64,000 nt of DNA. Source: Anisus vortex. Lineage: Eukaryota; Mollusca; Gastropoda; Planorbidae. The position numbers and the translations under genes are program-made. The stretch lies in NCBI GenBank assembly GCA_949126835.1, contig OX421495.1, positions 467,001 to 531,000 on the forward strand, given 5' to 3'. Below, piece after piece: positions 59,978 through 64,000 of this stretch (position 1 is the first letter of the stretch; each line of letters opens with the position of its first letter). A model generated the notes under the pieces. That model worked only from the letters and a program-made list of their open reading frames with translations. It did no database searches and was not told the origin of the DNA.

Positions 59978-60342
59978 TTCTATTGTGTCTCTTATTGTAA
60001 ATCTAATTATCAGGTAAATTAAATTCAATCTGAGACTTCGGTAATTCTAGGTCCCTCAAAAAGTCACAGAAGATTTCTTTGTATTTTATTTCATCAACTG
60101 TTGAATGGGCTAATAGGTTGAAACATTGCCTTCTGGGTAAACAGAAGATAATGTTAATATTGTGATATGGAAGTACAGTGCTATAAATAAGTTAATAATA
60201 AACAAACTCATTTTAAAGTTTGTTGAAACATTCGTTTATCTCATACTAGACATTTACTTTATTGAATCAATAAATGTCGTCAAGGTATTTTATCTCAATA
60301 TAAACTTATTTTAACTAGTCTCAGGTACGCCTTTCAAAGCTG
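59978..60342. other. AT-rich spacer
   Basis: Non-repetitive DNA between two arrays; nothing recognised. Confidence 0.5.
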
Positions 60343-60716
60343 GATAGACTAAATGAATAGACTAAAGCGATAGAATAAATGAATAGACTAAAGCTATAGA
60401 CTAAATGAATAGACTAAAGCAATAGACTAAATGAATAGACTAAAGCTATAGACTAAATGAATAGACTAAAGCAATAGACTAAATGAATAGACTAAAGCAA
60501 TAGAATAAATGAATAGACTAAAGCTATAGACTAAATGAATAGGCTAAAGCAATAGACTAAATGAATAGACTAAAGCAATAGACTAAATGAATAGACTAAA
60601 GCTATAGACTAATGAATAGACTAAAGCTATAGACTAAATGAATAGACTAAAGCAATAGACTAAATGAATAGACTAAAGCAATAGACTAAATGAATAGACT
60701 AAAGCGATAGACTAAA
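60343..60716. repeat. 26-bp minisatellite, about 14 units
   Basis: Units contain AATGAATAGACTAAAGC followed by AATAGACTA or TATAGACTA. The AAT and TAT forms alternate in the left half, then AAT-AAT pairs appear, so dimers and larger blocks were copied. Confidence 0.96.
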
Positions 60717-60762
60717 TGGAAAAACTCAAGGTACAACCTCCAGGCCCCGGATAATTTCCCAG

Positions 60763-60882
60763 CCTTCACCTTCCTTGAGTCCTGAAAACAGTGTTGTGAA
60801 TGTGATACACCGTCCGAAAGTTGACAACTTTTATTCACCGCCCAGGACTGAAATTTCTCCTATAGGAACCGTGTTTAGATAA
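60763..60882 (+). CDS. Possible terminal exon (weak)
   Basis: An acceptor-like ATAATTTCCCAG precedes 60763. The frame from there is open for 39 codons to a TAA at 60880-60882: PSPSLSPENSVVNVIHRPKV, then DNFYSPPRTEISPIGTVFR. The composition (S, P, V and charged residues) looks more protein-like than the array shadows, and there is no start codon, as expected for a last exon. It could be the end of the same plus-strand gene as the ankyrin exon at 39610, about 21 kb upstream, but nothing here proves it. A chance open stretch is a real alternative. Confidence 0.25.
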   Translation, partial: PSPSLSPENSVVNVIHRPKVDNFYSPPRTEISPIGTVFR

Positions 60883-60932
60883 TAGTTCACAGGCCATGCA
60901 TTCCGATATGAAAAGGTATGAGGAAGTCTTAC

Positions 60933-61132
60933 TAATAAAAATGGTTATTTATATAGCGCTTCTATCCATGTTATTTTAGCATGCTCAGTGCGCTCTAGAA
61001 GATTATTTACGTCCTCTAGTCCCAAAAATCCTGCAGGGCGACAGGGATCGGTCGGTGGCAGGGATAGAACCCGCGACATGTCAGTTGGTTTTTGGTTGAC
61101 AGTACGGTGAACTAACCACTGGACCAGCCGAC
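60933..61132 (-). mobile_element. tRNA-derived SINE (minus strand)
   Basis: Read on the minus strand it begins GGCTGGTCCAGTGGTTAGTT, a good polymerase III A-box, and 40-50 bp later has CGGGTTCTATCCC, a B-box close to GGTTCRANNCC. The body ends GAGCATGCTAAAATAACATG, then AGCGCTATATAAATAACC and an A/T-rich tail. The tail order GAGC ... AGCGCTATA(T/C)AAAT is shared with 28482-28530 and the 45-bp array at 19420. The internal promoter looks intact enough to be transcribed, but no target duplication was identified. Confidence 0.7.
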
Positions 61133-62183
61133 ATCACATCCAACCTCTGTCCGAAGCTAGCCCTAGGCTGGCACGCCTTTAGGCGGTCGTATGTTAGGTG
61201 AATATACATTTGCATCACCCCTCGAGTCGCAAAGGGCCTGCCTCGTGTTCCAGTTGGCCAAGCGGATTCTGTCTGACACGGAAATGTCCGAGTCTAAAGC
61301 GAACACATATTCTTATTGGTCAATATTCTCTCGTGCAACTTACAGAATTAGGATGAAGAAAAGAGAGAAAAAAAATATTTTAATTTTGCATTCAGTCTTG
61401 CGTGACTGTTTTTAATGCCTCTCTCTCTCTGATTGGCTTAGAAGTAAAGAAACAACTCGTTTAAATATGTGAATAGCGAACAACAAGGTTCGCTTGATAG
61501 AACAGCCACGAATAGTGATGACGTCACCTACGGCCTCTGAGACTGTAAAGCTGAAAACAACATTAGCATTTCCAACATTTTACCTTTAATAATTTAATGA
61601 CAATGACGTCATCGTTTTTTGCTGGGTTATTTTTTGGTTTGGCAAATTGCAGGTAATCGGTAATGAATTTCGATTCCAGTTAAGACTAGTGGACGTATTC
61701 GATTATATTGCACCCACGTCATACTCATTAGCTATCCCACGTGACCGCCACTTTGAAATCTCAGGATACCGGATGTGACGTACTAAATCGGTACGAGCTA
61801 ATCAGATCTGACGTTGTGTGTTTAGTTTGTTGCTTCATGTTTTACTATTGCGCATAGATGTGTTTAAGCACACCTACATATGTATGTTAACAATATAGCG
61901 AGGTGTCTGTCTTGGTGGGCAGGGGGAGAATGAGGAAAGGGTAGTTTTGTGGAAATATAGATCAGTGCATTATGTTGAAGGCCCAGAAATCTATCATTGT
62001 CAAAGAATCTGGAAACTCGTACGACTTGATCAAGTGTAAAAAGATGGAGAGGGAACAGGGACTCTGAGCTTTAGTGCGTGACATTTTCTTTTGGCGCACG
62101 ACTAAATACTAGACGGTCCCCGGGTCATTTGCTCGATAAGAAGACACTACCATGGTCATAACATTTAATCGGACTCGAACTTT
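61133..62183. other. Mostly unique DNA, no supported gene
   Basis: The 74-codon frame at 61191 (start MLGEYTFASPLESQ) has no recognisable domain and ends in a basic low-complexity stretch. No other feature seen. Confidence 0.4.
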
Positions 62184-62380
62184 CATGGCTGTTTTTTATT
62201 CTTCATTGTATGGATTATATTCTTCATTGTATGGATTATGGTTCCATTATATTTTAAATGGGGAATGGCTGTTTTATATTCTTCATTGTATGGATTATGG
62301 TTCCATTATATTTTAAATGCGGAATGGCTGTTTTATATTCTTCATTGTATGGATTATGGTTCATTATATTTTAATTGGGG
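62184..62380. repeat. About 62-bp tandem repeat, roughly 3 units
   Basis: Units contain ATGGCTGTTTTATATTCTTC, ATTGTATGGATTATGGTTCC and ATTATATTTTAAATGGGGA; the first unit is shorter. Confidence 0.93.
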
Positions 62381-62590
62381 CATGGTGTCCGAAGATCATG
62401 GGTTCGAAACCTGGTGAAGACTAGTTTTTTTTTCTCGGTCTGCGGTGTGTCCTAGGATTAACCAGCCTTTGGTGCATATCTGAAATTAATTGGCGAAAAG
62501 AAAAGGCGGTTGGGCATTGAACTGACCACACAGTCCCCACAGCGAATTTTAAACGCTGTTTCACTGGTCCCATAGATCAATTAGTTCGAC
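62381..62590 (+). mobile_element. tRNA-derived SINE relic, B-box present
   Basis: ATCATGGGTTCGAAACCTGG contains a perfect B-box (GGTTCGAAACC), and GTGAAGACTAG follows, an arrangement I associate with mollusc SINE heads. A convincing A-box is missing, its place being taken by the end of the 62-bp array. The body probably extends to about 62590 (GGTCCCATAGATCAATTAG), but its end is uncertain. Confidence 0.5.
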
Positions 62591-62659
62591 GATATTACAT
62601 TACTTTTACTGTATTTATCTTATCATGGCATCGAAAAAAAAACTTTGAGCATTAAAATA

Positions 62660-62815
62660 AGTAACATTAGTGCCGCGTCTACGAAGGTTCTATTAACATA
62701 GTAATTTACGACATTCGTGCTGCGGCTAGATAGGTTTTATCAACATTAGTCTATTCGACACACGTGTTGCGGCTAGATAGATTTCATCAACATCGGAGTA
62801 TACGACATTAACATT
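62660..62815. repeat. Degenerate repeat of about 60 bp, 2.5 units
   Basis: Blocks such as GTGCTGCGGCTAGATAGGTT and GTGTTGCGGCTAGATAGATT followed by ATCAACAT...ACGACA recur with substitutions. Confidence 0.85.
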
Positions 62816-63489
62816 ACACAGTGACATGGGTGTGTGTTGAGACTGTGCGCGAGAAATTAATATTGAGCAGAAGTTAATGGCTGTTATCTCCCTCTCCCAG
62901 GCCACACTATAAGTACTACTAATCTAAACAAAAGCTGGGATTGTTGGAATACTTGCGCTAGCAGACGACATGGATCAATGGTGATAAGAATGTCACTTAA
63001 TTTTTTAGTTCCTCGGTTAGTTCGTCATGCTGTTGGTTATTTCGTATCATTGTTCCTTGGCTAACTAGCTAGTTGGTGGAATAAATAGTTAGTTAGTTAT
63101 TTTATTGATAAACATTGTTTTGAGAAAGCAAATACGATATTAGTAAAGAAGATACGTATGTAAATGTGCTTTCTTCCGTGTGGCAATCATACAAGGAATG
63201 GGTTGCCTAAAACGAATCAGCAATTTTTTAAACCCTAATAAAAATGCCAGACCAGACTAATACCTCAAATAAGAGTTGCATTCACAATATACATTTCTGT
63301 AGAGAAAGAAAGCATGCTTTTTATAATATTTAAAAAGTTTATTGGATACTTAGTTAGCTAGTTATTGAATAGCCATAATATAAACTGTTTAATTGATTAG
63401 TTAGTTCCTTCATTGGTTTAAGAGATAGCTATTTGGTTCATCAATCAATGAAAATAATAAATTTTAATTATTAATTACCATACTTCCTT
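62816..63489. other. AT-rich DNA with TTAGTT-rich stretches and an R1 fragment
   Basis: Around 63165-63260 the minus strand reads GAAGAAAGCACATTTAC, then, in the other part, TTAGGCAACCCATTCCTTG, a diverged piece of family R1. TTAGTT and TAGTTAG repeats are common in 63006-63105 and 63350-63410. Confidence 0.5.
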
Positions 63490-63591
63490 AGTTAGTTGAT
63501 AGATTTATCATTCACACCAAAGTTAGTTGATAGATTAAAATTTATCATTCACACCAAAGTTAGTTGATAGATTTATCATTCACACCAAAGT
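63490..63591. repeat. 31-bp tandem repeat, 3 units
   Basis: Units GTTAGTTGATAGATTTATCA plus TTCACACCAAA; the second unit has an extra TAAAAT. Confidence 0.93.
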
Positions 63592-64000
63592 TTAGAAATC
63601 TATCCGAGTGAATGCCAATATAAATGGATCCATCAATCACATATAGAGAGACTGCACACCCACTAGTCCAGTGTTTGATAAATGTGGGCAGTACTGGACA
63701 CTGACCTGACCTTTAACCTTATCGGCGCTCAATTCCTTTCACGCCTCCAACAGGAAGCTTGGACTTTATTCACTCTTTATCTTTAGATAGTTCCTTCCTT
63801 GTCTGTTTGTCTGTCTGTCTCGTCTGTCTGTCTGGTCTGTCTGCTTGTGAGTATCATATTCCATCTCACCTTATCACTATACATGTATCGTACTCGCTTG
63901 CTCTAGTGTTTAATTAACTGGATAGTGTCTTGTTATAATTCTTCTTGATTCTGATTTAAGCTTTAAAGAAATGAAAGGGCAGAAAGAAAAACTCCACTAG
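63592..64000. other. Right end of window, GTCT microsatellite only
   Basis: A short CTGTCTGTCTGTCTCGTCTG stretch lies at 63801-63845. No gene is recognised up to the window edge. Confidence 0.5.

Noticed and set aside
61060..61130. Minus-strand tRNA gene
   Set aside because: A- and B-boxes are present, but the region between and the acceptor ends do not fold as a tRNA by eye, and a SINE tail follows.
61191..61415. 74-codon plus-strand frame as a gene
   Set aside because: No domain, no clear splice or promoter signal, and a low-complexity basic end.

Overview
This window is animal nuclear DNA, most likely from a gastropod mollusc and perhaps a freshwater snail. The grounds are spliced gene structure, LINE and tRNA-derived SINE relics of a type I associate with mollusc genomes, hAT-like DNA elements, a Ty3/gypsy LTR element, AT-rich intergenic DNA and a very high minisatellite load. 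The species is inference; no ribosomal, mitochondrial or other diagnostic gene is present. There are no bacterial operons, CRISPR arrays or phage modules.

Layout. 1-550: C-terminal end of a LINE ORF2, cut by the window edge, with its 3' tail. 0.9-20.5 kb: a string of unrelated tandem arrays (units of 20, 25, 41, 40, 36, 51, 24, 20, 10, 33, 13, 12, 45 and 42 bp) separated by low-information AT-rich DNA, with an inverted repeat at 11.58-11.88 kb and a broken minus-strand LINE end at 19.9-20.1 kb. 20.5-29.6 kb: dispersed repeats, three copies of a roughly 0.5 kb element with inverted ends, a 1.3 kb CA-rich array and a 59-bp array. 30.14-31.00 kb: a hAT-like element with an 8-bp target duplication, carrying a 50-bp LINE-tail insertion that has its own 11-bp target duplication. 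32.36-38.07 kb: a complete, very young, non-autonomous Ty3/gypsy element. 39.61-39.79 kb: the only convincing host coding sequence, one internal ankyrin-repeat exon. 40.06-41.51 kb: a hAT-like MITE containing a second copy of the 30 kb hAT family. 42.4-45.9 kb: GATA, 10-bp, 14-bp and 27-bp arrays. 47.77-59.98 kb: a 12.2 kb satellite of a 43-bp unit with several levels of higher-order repeat. 60.3-64 kb: a 26-bp array, a possible terminal exon, tRNA-derived SINE pieces and short tandem repeats.

Tandem repeats make up roughly two fifths of the window, and nearly all long open reading frames are by-products of arrays whose unit is a multiple of three or whose phases all lack stops. The host gene signal is one ankyrin exon plus one weak terminal-exon candidate on the same strand, consistent with most of the window being introns of one plus-strand gene, though this is not shown.

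The most notable patterns are: (i) the young LTR element whose single long frame joins Gag and protease to a remnant of the reverse-transcriptase C-terminal region, with the catalytic palm, RNase H and integrase missing; (ii) several minisatellites that appear to have been amplified from pieces of SINEs or LINEs (A-box of a tRNA head, SINE 3' tail, LINE coding sequence); and (iii) the 43-bp satellite with 45-unit, 34-unit and about 22-unit higher-order periods.
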